From the NCBI GenBank assembly GCA_024138015.1, contig JAMXBB010000009.1, forward strand, positions 90,582,644-90,646,643: DNA of 64,000 nt, in the 5' to 3' direction. Position numbers and translations under genes: made by a program. Of the stretch, positions 47,665 to 58,612 are shown one piece after another. The stretch's first letter is position 1. Every line of letters begins with the position of its first letter. The DNA is from Lumnitzera littorea. Its lineage: Eukaryota > Streptophyta > Magnoliopsida > Myrtales > Combretaceae. A model generated the notes under the pieces. The model saw nothing but the letters and a program-made list of their open reading frames with translations, did not search any database and was not told the origin of the DNA.

Positions 47665-47861
47665 ATTTTAAAGGACAGTTCTCTCAATTTCAAGATCAAG
47701 TTCCACCAAATCTTCCGGGTTGCTTCGGGTCATGCACTACAAGGGCAAGAAATAAAGAATCAATTGCAGCTCTAGGTGTAAAAATAAACAATGAAAACAA
47801 AAGAAAAGAAAGAAAAAAAATGGTCAAAGTAATAAAGCAACTAGTGTTCTTAATATCGAAA

Positions 47862-47881
47862 ATCCCCGGCAACGGCGCCCA
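47862..47881 (-). other. Primer-binding site for tRNA-Asp
   Basis: The plus strand reads ATCCCCGGCAACGGCGCC, then CA. This is the 3' end of plant tRNA-Asp(GUC) from memory, so the minus strand is its complement. It lies five bases inside the 5' LTR edge at 47887. Athila elements are known to use tRNA-Asp. Confidence 0.9.
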
Positions 47882-47886
47882 AAACT

Positions 47887-49126
47887 TGATATCAGGCAAG
47901 TGCACCTATCAGTTTTAATATAGCGGATGTGAGTTCGAGTCGATCCCTCAGAGACTTCAAGTACTAATATTAACCTTAGCTCTATTATCTAACCGAAAAA
48001 TTATGAAGGGTTGAATTAATTAAAAATACTAAAATTAACAAACTAACCTAATTATGAGACTTAATTAAGCAATTTAGAAGGCGATAAAACTAAGAACAAC
48101 TTCAAGAAGGTAATAACGTATTTAGGAATTATTTCCCCTAGTGTTTAACGTGTAACCGCTTAAAATATATTCAATTCAATTTCTATTATTCTTAACCGAA
48201 GGGATTCACAATTAAAGTTAATACCTTTCTCAAGCATATTAACCCTAATCCTAAATTATTTACCGGAATCTCTTCTCTTAGTAATATAATTCAGAATCGC
48301 ATTAATGTAAAATGAATTCCCACATAACCAATCAACTTTCCGAAAGAAATATGTATCTTATCTCTAAGTACACATGTAATTCTCTCCAATTATGTCAAGA
48401 TTTAATTACACATGTAATTTCTCAATCATCATGCATAATATCATAAATTGATACTCTAGAAATATCAATTAACAATTAAACAACATAATTAAATCAAGAA
48501 AATAGAGAAACTTTATTAAAAATTATAAATCAACCCAAGAGTCACATGAAACCCTAAGTTCCATAATCCTAAATACACGACTTCTAAGCCATCATAATGA
48601 AACTAAAAACGAGTTCCAAAAAAAGCATAAAATAAAACATGAAAAACCCCTTTGGTTGATGAAAAATCTCTCCAATCTTGAAGTTGGTATTGCTTTCGCC
48701 TTTTTCCTCTCCTTTTCTTCAAGTCCCTTCACTTCTTGAGTGTCTCCTCTCCTTTTCGAAACCCTAGTATTTCCTTTTATAATGTATTATAAGGTTTCTG
48801 TTTTCGTCACCATACACGGCCTGGGACATGGTCGTATTCTCAAGTCGTGTACCTTTCTGATCTTGGCAAATTTTTTTGGATAGACACAACCTAGGAACAC
48901 GACTGTGTCCCAGACTGTATAACTTCAAAACTTCATAACTCATTCATTTGAACTCCAAATTGAGTGAAACTTGATTCATTTTCTTCGTTTTCAATCCAAG
49001 AACGCGTTCAAACCTTGAAATCAAAATTTTACTCATTTAAGTATCAATTTCTTTAAAGAAAACCAAAAATGTAAGGGAAATACTATAAAATCATCATGTG
49101 AAATATGTTTAAAATCAGAGCTATCA
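47887..49126 (-). repeat. 5' LTR of the Athila-like element
   Basis: On the minus strand it starts TGATAGCTCTG at 49126 and ends TGATATCA at 47887. It is the same length as the other LTR, 1240 bp. It contains the two hairpin motifs at about 48810-48930. Confidence 0.95.
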
Positions 49127-49131
49127 ATTGC

Positions 49132-50640
49132 TTAGGGGATTGTTGTTGACATTTGGAGTTAGATTTTCTATAAAGTCCAGTTGTACTAAACCTTCATTGA
49201 TCAAATCTTAGATTTTGTTTTTCAGACTCCAACATGTATGAATTGAATGCCTTACCTACACCAAATGATACTCACACTTTTGATTTAGGATAAAAAACTC
49301 TGAATATGTACCTTTTATTAGAGAACTCATACTAAATCAGATTATCCTTTCATAACTTCTCAAAAACCTGACCTAAAGGAATCAGTATCCTAGTGAATTG
49401 TCTTAGAGCCTTGTTGGCCGGAGGTTGGTTTCTGAACTATTGCTGACCTAAGGAGGATTCAACCTAAAAGAGACTTAAGCATTGGGCCTAGCATTTGAAT
49501 TCACTACATTGACCATAGCTTCTTTGGACATATTGATTATTAGTCTAGAAACTGAGGATGAAGCAAATGGTCTTCAATTTAACATTACCTAAAGCTTGCT
49601 AGAGGAGATAGTGCTTTCAATCCTACATCCTGATGCTATCACCTCTACAAAATTGGATGAGGCTTGCCCAATCAAATGGGAGAAATAGGGTCTTTCAAGG
49701 GTCTTAATAAAAGCTAAGGTAAGCTCCTTCTCAGTTGTGGGGGTAGATATCCCTACAGCAAGGGATTTCCATCATTGAGTGTACTCTTTGAATGTCTCAT
49801 TATTCTTTTTCTGTAAGGCAACCAAGTCCATCATGGTTATAGCTACTTTAACTTTAAACCTATACTATTCATAAAATGCCCTAAAAAATTTCTCCCATGT
49901 GTTTATTTGGTTTAAGTTGAGTTAGGCATACCATGTTAGAGCCAAACCTGTTAGGTTATCCTAAAATGTCTATACCATGAGTTAGTCATATTAAATGTAT
50001 TTGCCCATCTTTCTCACATATAACCTAGTGTGAAGCTTGGGGCATCCATTTCCATTATACTTTTCAAATTCTAGCACCTTAAACTTTTTAGGGTAAGCCT
50101 TAACATCGTATGTAGAGATATCAGTAATACCAACCTATTCAAATCCATCGTAACTCCCGAGTACCTTCATCTTCTCAGCTATCTATTAGGTTATTTTTCT
50201 TTCCAACTCCTTCAAACTATCTTAACTGGGCCCTGACATAGTTAGCTGTGTATTAGTTAGGAATGAATATGTATTACGCTCAAATGTCAAGTTGACCTTT
50301 AGATAGACTCTCTTCTATTTAAATGAATCTTTTGGGTAGCTCTCCTCTACTTCAGGGGGTAGAGGCTTAGTATTCTTCCTATAATGAACCTTTGAGCTCT
50401 CTTCGTTAGATGGTGCTGTAGCTCGAAGTAAGGCAATGCTGTTAGCAAGGAAATTCATCTACTCTACGATTTTTCATACGGTTCACTTGAAAGAGCGAAA
50501 CCTCAGCTCAATAAGATCAATGATTTCGAGGTTAACATTATTGTTGTCGTCCTTGGTATTGATGTTGTCATTTCCCCGATTGGCTATTCTAGTTTGAGAG
50601 AGAGTTCTGATCAAACTTCTCTGAAAAACTTAACATTTAG
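49132..50640 (-). pseudogene. gag, element B (part above the Athila insertion)
   Basis: Near 49270-49150 the minus strand reads CEYHLV, stop, VRHSIHTCWSLKNKI, stop, DLINEGLVQLDF. This is the Tat-lineage gag motif with C..H..H..C spacing, followed by VNNNPLSN, which continues into 37004-36541. Upstream gag is stop-rich. It ends near 50640, where an ASP/GLN-poor leader begins. Confidence 0.75.
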
Positions 50641-50696
50641 GAGCTATGTTTGGAACCTGGAAAGAACACTTCACAAAAATTTAGCACAAATATACA

Positions 50697-50742
50697 TCTT
50701 GCTTTTTTCTCTTTTTTCTTTTTTCTTTTTTCTTTTTTTGAG
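50697..50742. repeat. (CTTTTTT)n microsatellite
   Basis: Repeats of CTTTTTT with small variation. On the minus strand it would be A-rich, between ORF1 and gag of element B. Confidence 0.9.
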
Positions 50743-50929
50743 ACAATGAAATAATATAAATGAACAAATGCAAAGAAGTATGGCACATAGACATTAAAAA
50801 AAAAAATTAATTGGCAAACGATTCATAATGTGGCAAAACATTACTAACTTTTATTAATTTTTGCAATTGTAAAGTTTACATCACTTATTACATTCAAAAG
50901 AAAACTTCCTAAAAAAGACTATTTTATTC

Positions 50930-51280
50930 TTCTTACTACAACTGCATTCGACTTGCACTTTCTTCCTCTTCTGAATTTTAGGAGCCTCCATCTCCTTGAT
51001 TTTGCCTCTAGCCTTCTTGAGTTGTACTTCTAAGACCTTTATCTTCTAGTGATATTCCTTGCGACATGCATTCAGATCTTGCTCTCCTTCTTCTACTTTC
51101 CTTAGTGTGGCTTTAGCTTGGACCTCCTCTTTTTCTTTCACCTCTACCCTATCCTTTAGTTTTTGAAGTTGGTGATAGAGAAACTCTTTAGTTGTCTAGG
51201 CCTTATCAAGTATGCCTTCGATAGGAGGGTGGTCCTCCTTTAACACTAAACAAACTTGTTGCCCAAAAGTTTAGACACCC
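50930..51280 (-). pseudogene. Coiled-coil-like C-terminal part of ORF1, element B
   Basis: The minus-strand frame reads FLYHQLQKLKDRVEVKEKEE, QAKATLRKVEEGEQDLNACR, KIKVLEVQLKKARGKIKEME. It is a Lys/Glu-rich, heptad-like sequence with few stops. It would be the region following the ORF1 core in Tat elements. It is separated from the ORF1 core by the MITE-like insertion at 51290-52096. Confidence 0.6.
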
Positions 51281-51289
51281 TGGCAATAT

Positions 51290-52096
51290 GGATGTTAAAA
51301 TCAGGATTTTACCTATAATCGTAAGAGATTCAGTAAAATCATATCATAGAATCGAATCGTATCGTAGAATCGAATCATAGAATCATAAGATTCTACAAGC
51401 TATATAAATTCATTTTTTACAAATAGTAAATATGCATGCAATGGTTAATAAAAAACTTAAAATGCATGGTAGAAATAAAAAAATTTATCATAAATTCTAG
51501 TTAGAATGTGTTTAATATAAATAACTAAGCATAAATGATAAATCATTATGCAAATCCATAAAACATTAATAAAAGTGCAAAACTAATATAAATCATTATC
51601 AAAACCGCCATCTCTCTCATCACCATCATCATCATTATCATCTTCATCATCACCAACATCCTTATTAGTGTTGCTACCAATATCCATACCTTTCAAGTCT
51701 TTTGAAGTACCAATTCCTACTTCATCTTTGACAAAATCAATATCATGAAATCGTGGTTACAACAAAGAAAATGAGATAAAAAAGGAAAGCTAAAAGTGTA
51801 ATTTCCTAAGTTGAAATATAAATAAGAGCTAAGAATGATGAGCTTGTTAAGTCGCAAAAAAAAAAAAAAAAAGGGCTAGTCTAAAAGCCGATCAAGCCAA
51901 TGTATCATATATTTCTATTTAATTATGTATAATTGATAAAATCGGGATTAGAATCAGGATGCTACTGATTTTAAAGATTCAAATCAGGATTCTATCGGAT
52001 TTTGTTCAAAAAAGATTTTATATGGATTTTAACTAGTAAGTAGCTCATAAAATCGTAGAATTATAGGAGTTGAATCAAAATTTGACAACCGTGCAT
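51290..52096. mobile_element. MITE-like element with inverted 'AATCG' ends, inserted in ORF1 of B
   Basis: The left end (AAAATCAGGATTTTACC, then 'agaatcgaatcgtatcgta') and the right end (reverse complement GGTTGTCAAATTTTGATTC, then 'ataattctacgatttta') are loosely inverted. The ORF1 frame of element B is found on both sides. Near-matching GGATGTTA (51290-51297) and GCATGTTA (52093-52100) could be an 8-bp target duplication. The core has (CAT)n-type sequence at 51616-51665 and a poly(A) run at 51857-51873. The class is probably hAT. Confidence 0.55.
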
Positions 52097-53240
52097 GTTA
52101 GCTACTAGAACATGAAGCTCATGAAATTCAAGCGAAACAAGCTCCAGTGATGGCCTTTAAACCACGTTGTGATTGGATCCGTTAGTCGAAAAGTACCCTA
52201 TACAAATATTGAAGCCAATCAAAGGTACTACTTTGAAACCCTCATATTCTTTTATTATTTTGTCACTCGAATACCATCTAAGTGTTTAAAGAAATTCCTC
52301 AACTTTCATGTCTTGAAAATATTGAACCCAATAACGGGTAGCTATATTTTCAAGTAACTGGATTCGTTTCTCAGAAAACTTGATGAGATCATACTACTAT
52401 CTGAACTTAACCTGGTTAAAGTCAAGCTAGTGACTCCTCATGTAACTAACAAACCAAACTAAGTCTTTCACATCCTCATGTTTATTTCTTTTGAGGTGGT
52501 TCAATGAGTGGATTTGTTAAGCTAGGAGAGTAGGTATATGCGACTTCCCTTCAAGGAACTCGGTTACTATTTCTATAACTCTAAAGTGAATGCAGCACAC
52601 CCTATCTTAGAGTAAGATGATGCTAAAGATCACTAGACTGTAAGCATTGATCTGATGCTAGTGCCAAGTGTTTAAATGTGCACAAAAAATATCCTGCTTC
52701 TCTTTATACTTCAACTCAGTAGAGAACTAGGCGATGATGTCATCCATCTGAATGGCTTTCTCTTGGACCAGGATCCAATTTATTTCAGTCTTCCTTACTC
52801 CCCGTAACTTACTAAAGATTTTTGGTATAGCATCTTCAAGGTTTGTAACATAAATGCCACCAATAATAACTAGAGCCCAGAGCAATTGAGAGTACTCTTC
52901 AATGGTTGGACTCAGCTAATGTGGGCCAAAACAAAATATAACTGCTTTAGGCTCCTAAAAGTGTACTACAGCCCATATCAAGGTAATAATTAGAGTGACA
53001 GTCTACAAGGATAGGATAGGCCCGATCTTACTCTTAAAAAATTCTTGCCTATCTAGGCTCTTATCAAAGTAATATTTGGAGTAACAGTCTGCAAGGATAG
53101 AATAAGTCTAATCTTACTCTTGATAAATTCTTACTTATCCGAGCTTAAGCCAATTCTCGAGTGATGTCTAACATTTATGAGGTTGGTAGACATGGATCAC
53201 CTTGAAAGTAGTTTGAGTTGAGCTAACCATATCTACAAAA
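52097..53240 (-). pseudogene. ORF1 core (plant transposon-associated domain), element B
   Basis: Minus-strand fragments include LSPTIEEYSQLLWAL, FSKLRGVRKTEINWILVQEK, CAHLNTWH, INAYSLVIFSIILL, VIEIVTEFLEGKSHIPTLLA and HLKRNKHEDVKDLVWFVSYM. These follow the domain known from plant genomes ahead of Tat-type gag (DUF7745-like, from memory), with 'TIEEY' and 'AILAE...L' blocks. Its function is unknown. Stops are scattered. An 86-bp tandem duplication at 52977-53150 lies in its N-terminal part. Confidence 0.65.
52977..53150. repeat. 86-bp tandem duplication
   Basis: 'atcaa.gtaatat' to 'ctatc..ggctctt' occurs at 52977 and again at 53063, with about 80-85% identity by eye. It is at the N-terminal side of the ORF1 pseudogene. 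Confidence 0.8.
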
Positions 53241-53846
53241 GAAAATGTTACAATCAAAAGCCTATTTTAAACTTTACATGTCATCTTTATAAGGTATTTA
53301 TAAGGAAAATTACAAAAATAATTAGAAAGGAAAAATATAAGGAAAAAAAAAATAGTATAGGGAAATTATAACGTCTTCATAATTACAAGTTCTTTGTTAG
53401 GGTTTTTCACATTACGGGTTCTTACCAATCCTTTGAAAAAGGGTTTTTCATGCATGTAGAAGGGTAGTTCTATGACCTCACATTTTTTCAAGGAAACGGT
53501 TCCTCAATTGTATCAAAACTTAAGTGAGGTAGCCCGATGAGCCCTAAAAGGTAGTTACCCTACAACATCTAAAGCTTACATAATGACCCCTCTGTTGAGG
53601 TCTTAAGATGGCCTAGTTTAGACCGTATCTACCACATATATATGATTTGAGTATTAAACCCCTCCCCCTCCCCTACCCCCCACCAAAGTAAACCCTATAG
53701 GTCAACTGCAAAAAATAGGTCAATACAACCATTTATAATTGAAAAATATTTACATGGATAATTCACAAATTAACTTGGGTATTTTGAAAGATCAGCTCAA
53801 CTTCAAAAGGTTTAAGTGCTAGCTCTCTTGACGATCTTAGTGGAGT
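53241..53846 (-). other. Leader of element B, non-coding
   Basis: It lies between ORF1 and the 5' LTR. It includes a C-rich run at 53659-53691. Just below the LTR edge the minus strand reads ACTCCACTAAGATC, a possible decayed primer site. No coding signal. Confidence 0.5.
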
Positions 53847-54950
53847 TGTCAAGCTATTGAACTAGAAATTTTTGGTTTTTTTTTTTCCTTAGCTTGATTT
53901 AAACTAAACTCCGTGTCCATTTAGTTTAAACTCTCATCTAAAGTTTAAGGAAAACCTAATTTCTTTATTTTTTTGAAAATATTTAGACTTGTTGCTCGAT
54001 AAAACTGGAAAAGGTAATTAAATTAGAATTAATTAGGTGGATTGATTCTAATTTAGTCATTAGGCTATGATTTTGAAAACATTTTATAAAGATTTCAAGA
54101 AATCAAATTCACGAATTCGAGGGCTAACCTATTAAACTCTAAATGAGTACTACTTTAACCTTCTGAATTTGAATTTATTTTCAAAATTACCCATAAAAAA
54201 ATATAATAACAATAATTCTAATTTATGAATAAATAAATGAATAGCTTTTACACATTTACAAGAAGAAAAAAATTAATTTTATTTATATATAAAGGGAAAA
54301 ACAAAAATTTTCCGTATTTTAAGTTACCCCATAATTTCATATGGATGCTTACATACCTACTATTCGATATTAGATTTTTTTAGTTCATTTTCAAAAACTC
54401 TTAGCAAGTTGATTTATTTTAGGCTTCAAAATCGGTTGGGTTTACATTTTTACTAAGTCATTTTATTTTGAAAAAATTCTTAAAAAATTCCTTAATTTAG
54501 AGCTACTTTTTTTATGAAATCTCCAAAAGGTCTAATTTTGGAAAGGTTTATTTTTTTTATTTTAGAAAAACAAACCATTTCTAGCTGAGAAAAAGGCTTC
54601 TTTTTTTTTTTTTTAATAAAGAGCTTTTTTATTGAAATAAAAAAATTTTTAAGAAACTCTTTCTTTTTTAATAATAAAGACCCCTTTTTTAAAATAAAAA
54701 TTTTTATTTAAAAAAATAAATTTATCTTTGAAGAAGAAAAAATAACTTATTCTATGCCACAAATTTTTGTTTAAATAGATAAATGACAAAAAGAAATAAA
54801 TTGAAAAAATAAAATGAAATAGCATGCAAAGGAAGAGCAACATGTGTACGTGGAGTTGTCGTAGGTCTAATGGATCTTGAATCCATGTCGACCGTCTTGG
54901 TTGGGCTCAAGCTCCAATGCTGGTCGCCAAGAAACCTCCAACAACAATAG
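53847..54950 (-). mobile_element. 5' LTR of element B, truncated (3' half only)
   Basis: The low edge TGTCAAGC matches TGTCGAGC of the solo LTR at 23268. It aligns with the 3' LTR 22747-23260 plus 25807-26420 along its length, e.g. 'atataataacaataattcta' and 'gaaacctccaaca'. It ends at 54950, where the LTR of element C starts TG. The remainder is expected to the right of element C. Confidence 0.85.
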
Positions 54951-55785
54951 TGATCTTTGCCCATGCTCTAAACCATAATCCTCTTAGCCTTATTTTTCCC
55001 CATTACGCTTCAAACCAAAATTTACAATGAAGGGTCTACTGGTAAGATAACGACTATAATCTTTGCTCATGTTCTTGTTGTTTGATAATTTCTTCTCTTC
55101 TTCAACTTCTAATCTCTCTAAACCACCCCACAACAACTACAATCCATCTTATACTCCAACTTCTTCCTAAGGTTTAATCTTTCTCATCAAATTAATAACA
55201 AGGAACACTCAAGTGTGTTCTAATCCCCAACAAAACAAACAAATCAACAACAGCAACAAACGTACATACCTTGATCAAGATCGCTAAAAGCAATGGCAAA
55301 CAGCACTATACAATACTTAATCATAATGCCTAAGATTAATCACACGCTAACAACATAATCTAATCAATGCAATAATAAGAATAACAACAATTAATATCCT
55401 ATCAAGGATTGATGTATCACTTACCGAGTTAGGGTTTAGACTTTGTTGAAACATTTGCTTTGTGAGTCCCAAAACCATGCACTCCTACAAACCTAAAATA
55501 TTTACTAACATTAGGAAAGTACAAACCAAATCTAAGACAAAAGTAATTGCCATGTCACACTTTACCTTAGCCTTGTTTTTGCGATTCATTTGGAGAGGGC
55601 TCTACAAAAACAATAGAGCAAAGAAAATGAGCCCTAGGGTTTTGCAATACCTTTTATACTTAAGGGTAGAAAGGACTACCTTACCCCTCTTAAAAGCATG
55701 TTATTACTTTTCTTACCCCATCCATTATAGTTCTCCTTTTATTTTCATGAATCCATTTATTTATTTGATTTTCTATGGTGTCACA
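54951..55785 (-). mobile_element. 3' LTR of chromovirus element C
   Basis: On the minus strand it starts TGTGACACCATAG at 55785 and ends GGCAAAGATCA at 54951 (TG...CA). The TATA box TATAAAAG lies at 55651-55658. The polypurine tract GAAGGAGGGGAGTA (55786-55799) directly precedes it. The frame 55462-55830 on the plus strand is antisense and not a gene. Confidence 0.82.
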
Positions 55786-55799
55786 TACTCCCCTCCTTC
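55786..55799 (-). other. Polypurine tract of element C
   Basis: GAAGGAGGGGAGTA on the minus strand, directly before the LTR start TGTGACACC. It is the second-strand priming site of the element. Confidence 0.8.
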
Positions 55800-57216
55800 A
55801 AAAAACTTTCATCCTCAAAAGTTTACTTAAACCTATGAGAAGCTCTTTATATCTCCTCTAACTCTAATGTTGTTTCTCTTTCCTGTTGGTTACTTTACTC
55901 CACTACACTTTGACATATTTTATTTCTCTTTTCATAGCTTTTGAACCTTTTTATCCACAATTTAACTAGTCTTTCTATTGTGGTCATGTTAGTCACAACT
56001 CCTACACCACCAACTCAATTTCTTGCTTGGTATTTAGTTTTGACTTTTTCAACATGGAGACGAAAAAGACATTACATATACCTGCTAATTGTGATAGTAG
56101 ATCTAGCCACTACACTACATCTCTAATTTTCTCTTAGACTACATAAGGCCCTATGTAGCAATGACTTAATTTTCCTCTTAAGCCAAATCTTATCACTCTT
56201 TTCATGGGTGAAACTTTTAATAATACCTAATCACCAATTTGAAACTTCAAGGGTCTTCATTTCTTATCAATATAACTCTTTTGTTAGCTTTTGGTTACCA
56301 ACATCCTTTGTTTAGTTATTTTTACCTTGTCAACTGTATTTTGAACAAATTATGGTCCTAACACTTGTTTTTTTCCCACCCCATCTTAATGTAAAGGTAG
56401 CCAACACTTCCTACAGTGCAAAACCTCATAGGGTACCATTTGAATTATTGCTTGGTAAATATTATTATAAGCAAACTATGCTAGAGGTAAGTACTCATCC
56501 CAATTTTCACCAAAGTCCAACGTATAGGCTTGTAACATGTCTTTCGAATTCTATATAGTCATTTCAGACTATCCATCCATTTGAGGATGAATGCTATGCT
56601 GAGTTGCACCTTGGTGCTCAAAGCTCATTACAAACTTATCCAGAATTTGCTTACAAACCATGTGTCCCAATCAAAGGTAATGGTAACCAATACTCCATGC
56701 AACCTTACTGTCTTAAATGTATAACCTTGCCGGTTTCTCTAATCTATAATTCACATTTATCGATATGAAGTGTATTGTCTTCGTTAGTCTATCAACCACT
56801 ACCCATACCGTATCATGCTTCTCCTTAGTCCTAGGCAAGTAGGTGACAAAATCCATAGTTACATGTTCCCACTTCTAAGTTGGCACCAGTAAAGATTGAA
56901 GTTCCCCACCTGACCTTTGGTGTTCAACTTTGACCAACTAACATGTAGAACACTTGGTAACATATTCTATGATATCCCTCTCCATATGATTCCACTAGTA
57001 GTTCTCTTTTAAGTCTCTATACTTTTTTATATCACTCGAGTGTATTGTATACCTAGAGTAATGAGCTTCCTTAAGTAATTCTTTCTTTAACTTTAAATCT
57101 GCAAGCACACACAATTTGGTCCCAAACTTGAGTACTCCCTCAACATCTATATGAAACTCCATAACCTTACCTTGCACCACTTTGTCCTTGATTCCCTGTA
57201 TCTCCATATCTCCCAA
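55800..57216 (-). pseudogene. Integrase and chromodomain-like tail, element C
   Basis: The zinc-binding region begins in 57216-56995 (EAHYSRYTIHSSDIKKYRDL). The core follows with WEHVTMDFVTYLPRTKEKHD, VWVVVDRLTKTIHFISI and HPQMDG, stop, SE, where the family has DGQSE. The first catalytic Asp is in TMDFV. The chromodomain region near 55850-55940 is very decayed. FEDESFLKEG, the usual end of such polyproteins, runs into the polypurine tract. Confidence 0.82.
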
Positions 57217-57585
57217 CTAGGCAGTTTTCAACCGGTCAACTAAAGTAGGCTAAAAGTACAACGTAGCTAATCGTGCTCCTACTTCGCTTGTCAAGATTTC
57301 TAGTTCCAATCTCCTTAAGTCTTCTAATATATGCCTTTGAGTAGTAATTAAAGTGGCTAAGTTACCTTATCTCTTTCTACTCAATGCATATGTTACTACA
57401 TTCACCTTACTAGGGTGATACTGAATGTCTATGTTAAAATCCTTTACAAGTTTTAACCACCTCCTCTACCTTATATTAGGCTCTTTCTAAGTAAAGAAGT
57501 ATGTTAAGCTTTTATGGTCATAAAAGATCTTACACTTCTCCTTATACAAAAAATGTCTCTATAACTTAAGTGCCAAAACTACTAC
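57217..57585 (-). pseudogene. RNase H, C-terminal part, element C
   Basis: The minus strand shows CKIFYDHKSLTYFFT, stop, KEPNIR, then RRWLKLVKDFNIDIQYH and VNVVTYALSRKR, the end of Ty3/gypsy RNase H. It continues across the W insertion at 58486 (THDLCLAIVVLALKL). Confidence 0.83.
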
Positions 57586-58485
57586 TGATAGGGATCATGG
57601 ACTAATCACGTACTCCCAAGCTCGAGGACTTGCTCAAATAGTTCGCTAAGCTGTTCAAGGTGAGTTGAATGCTAAGAAGCAGTGCATTCCCTAGTCCGAT
57701 AGGAAGCTACCGAGGTAACCAGTTGACATACCAAGCCAATCTCTCCACAGCACACCGGCCCAAGTATCAAACCACAATACTGTCGACCTAATTTGTGCCA
57801 AGGCCGAGCTAACAACTCTTTGGAGCCAACCTCTTGAGGCTGACTTGACCATGAATCGCTGCCTAAACCAACCCTTTCCTAGTCCCGAATATCTAAGCTA
57901 CTAAACTGTCGACGTCGACCTGGCCTATTTAGAACTTGCTCTGCTTATCAATAGGACCACAAAATGAGCAAATAACACATGTATTGCCTTTTTCTAACAT
58001 CCATACTATCCTTTCTACCACTAGATATCCTTTTTACCTGATTACAATGTTACCTTTGTAAATTATTCCCTTTTCCCTTACTAATAGGAATCATTTTTTT
58101 TAATTTACTGTAACCTAGGATTTACCTCAATTGAGTCATATAAACACTTGTATATTATAATAGTTACAACAGTTAATATATACTTTTTAAACACATTATC
58201 ATGAGCTAAGTATTTTCCTTACTTACTCTCAACTACTCTTATCTAGCTCATTAAGTATGGACTAGTAGCGAGTAACCTCCGATCATACTTGTGGATCATA
58301 TCAAGTGTGATCCGAGCTCATGTAAGGCGTTAATCCATCAGATCCACAGTCAATGTACAAGGACCCCTGCTTAACCTTCAACTTTCAACTTTCGTTTACC
58401 CTTTGGACCATCTCGAAGTCCAGACCTACCCCTTTGGTTCATGCAATACCTTACGTCATGTGTTCATCTATGTCAAACCACATCA
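57586..58485 (+). mobile_element. W-family solo LTR, copy 2, TSD ACTAC/ACTAT
   Basis: It begins TGATAGGGATCAT and ends CACATCA, with near-identical flanks ACTAC (57581-57585) and ACTAT (58486-58490). Plus-strand TATAAACA is at 58139-58146. It is homologous to 32161-33112 throughout. The host RNase H frame (DLCLAIVVLALKL) reads across it. Confidence 0.87.
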
Positions 58486-58612
58486 ACTATTGCTAAGCAT
58501 AAGTCATGAGTCATATAGTTCTTCTCATACGGCTTTAACTAATTAGATACATACGCTATCGCCTTTCCATCTTGCATAAGCATACACCCTAAACCTTGGT
58601 GCGAAGCATCGC
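58486..58612 (-). pseudogene. RNase H, middle fragment of element C between two W insertions
   Basis: 127 bp of host coding sequence. On the minus strand ISDASHQGLGCMLMQDG is followed by KAIAYVSN and KPYEKN, the normal RNase H region. It is the only host DNA between the two solo LTRs. Confidence 0.85.

Larger units (their letters stand above)
37010..49126 (-). mobile_element. Complete Athila-like Ty3/gypsy retrotransposon, 12,117 bp, TSD ATTGC
   Basis: Two LTRs of 1240 bp each (37010-38249 and 47887-49126), about 95% identical over the first 500 bases by eye. Exact ATTGC repeats flank it (37005-37009, 49127-49131). A primer site for tRNA-Asp lies at 47862-47881. Minus-strand order: gag, protease, RT, RNase H, integrase, then a long region holding a hairpin array and an Athila-type extra ORF. 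The RT box FMDDFSVFG and protease box DLGASINLMP are typical of Athila. It is the youngest large element here, but gag, integrase and the extra ORF have stops or frameshifts, so it is not autonomous. Confidence 0.95.
22747..54950 (-). mobile_element. Element B: Tat/Ogre-like Ty3/gypsy element, split by five later insertions
   Basis: This is one minus-strand element by order and by the matching ends. The 3' LTR is 22747-27927, followed upward by the 3' untranslated array, integrase, RNase H, RT, protease, gag, ORF1, leader and a truncated 5' LTR (53847-54950). The two LTR parts are more like each other (roughly 80-85% by eye) than either is to the nested solo LTR at 23268. An extra ORF ahead of gag, LTRs of about 2.6 kb and a tandem repeat after integrase are known traits of the Tat/Ogre lineage. 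Without the nested elements about 15 kb remains. Gag reads across the Athila insertion point (37009/49132), which proves continuity. All genes are broken. Confidence 0.85.

Noticed and set aside
53833..53846. Primer-binding site of element B next to its 5' LTR
   Set aside because: ACTCCACTAAGATC could be a decayed site of the TGGCGACTCC type, but the first bases would overlap the LTR end and several changes must be assumed.
55462..55830. 122-codon ORF on the plus strand
   Set aside because: It lies in the LTR and polypurine tract of element C, opposite to its transcript.
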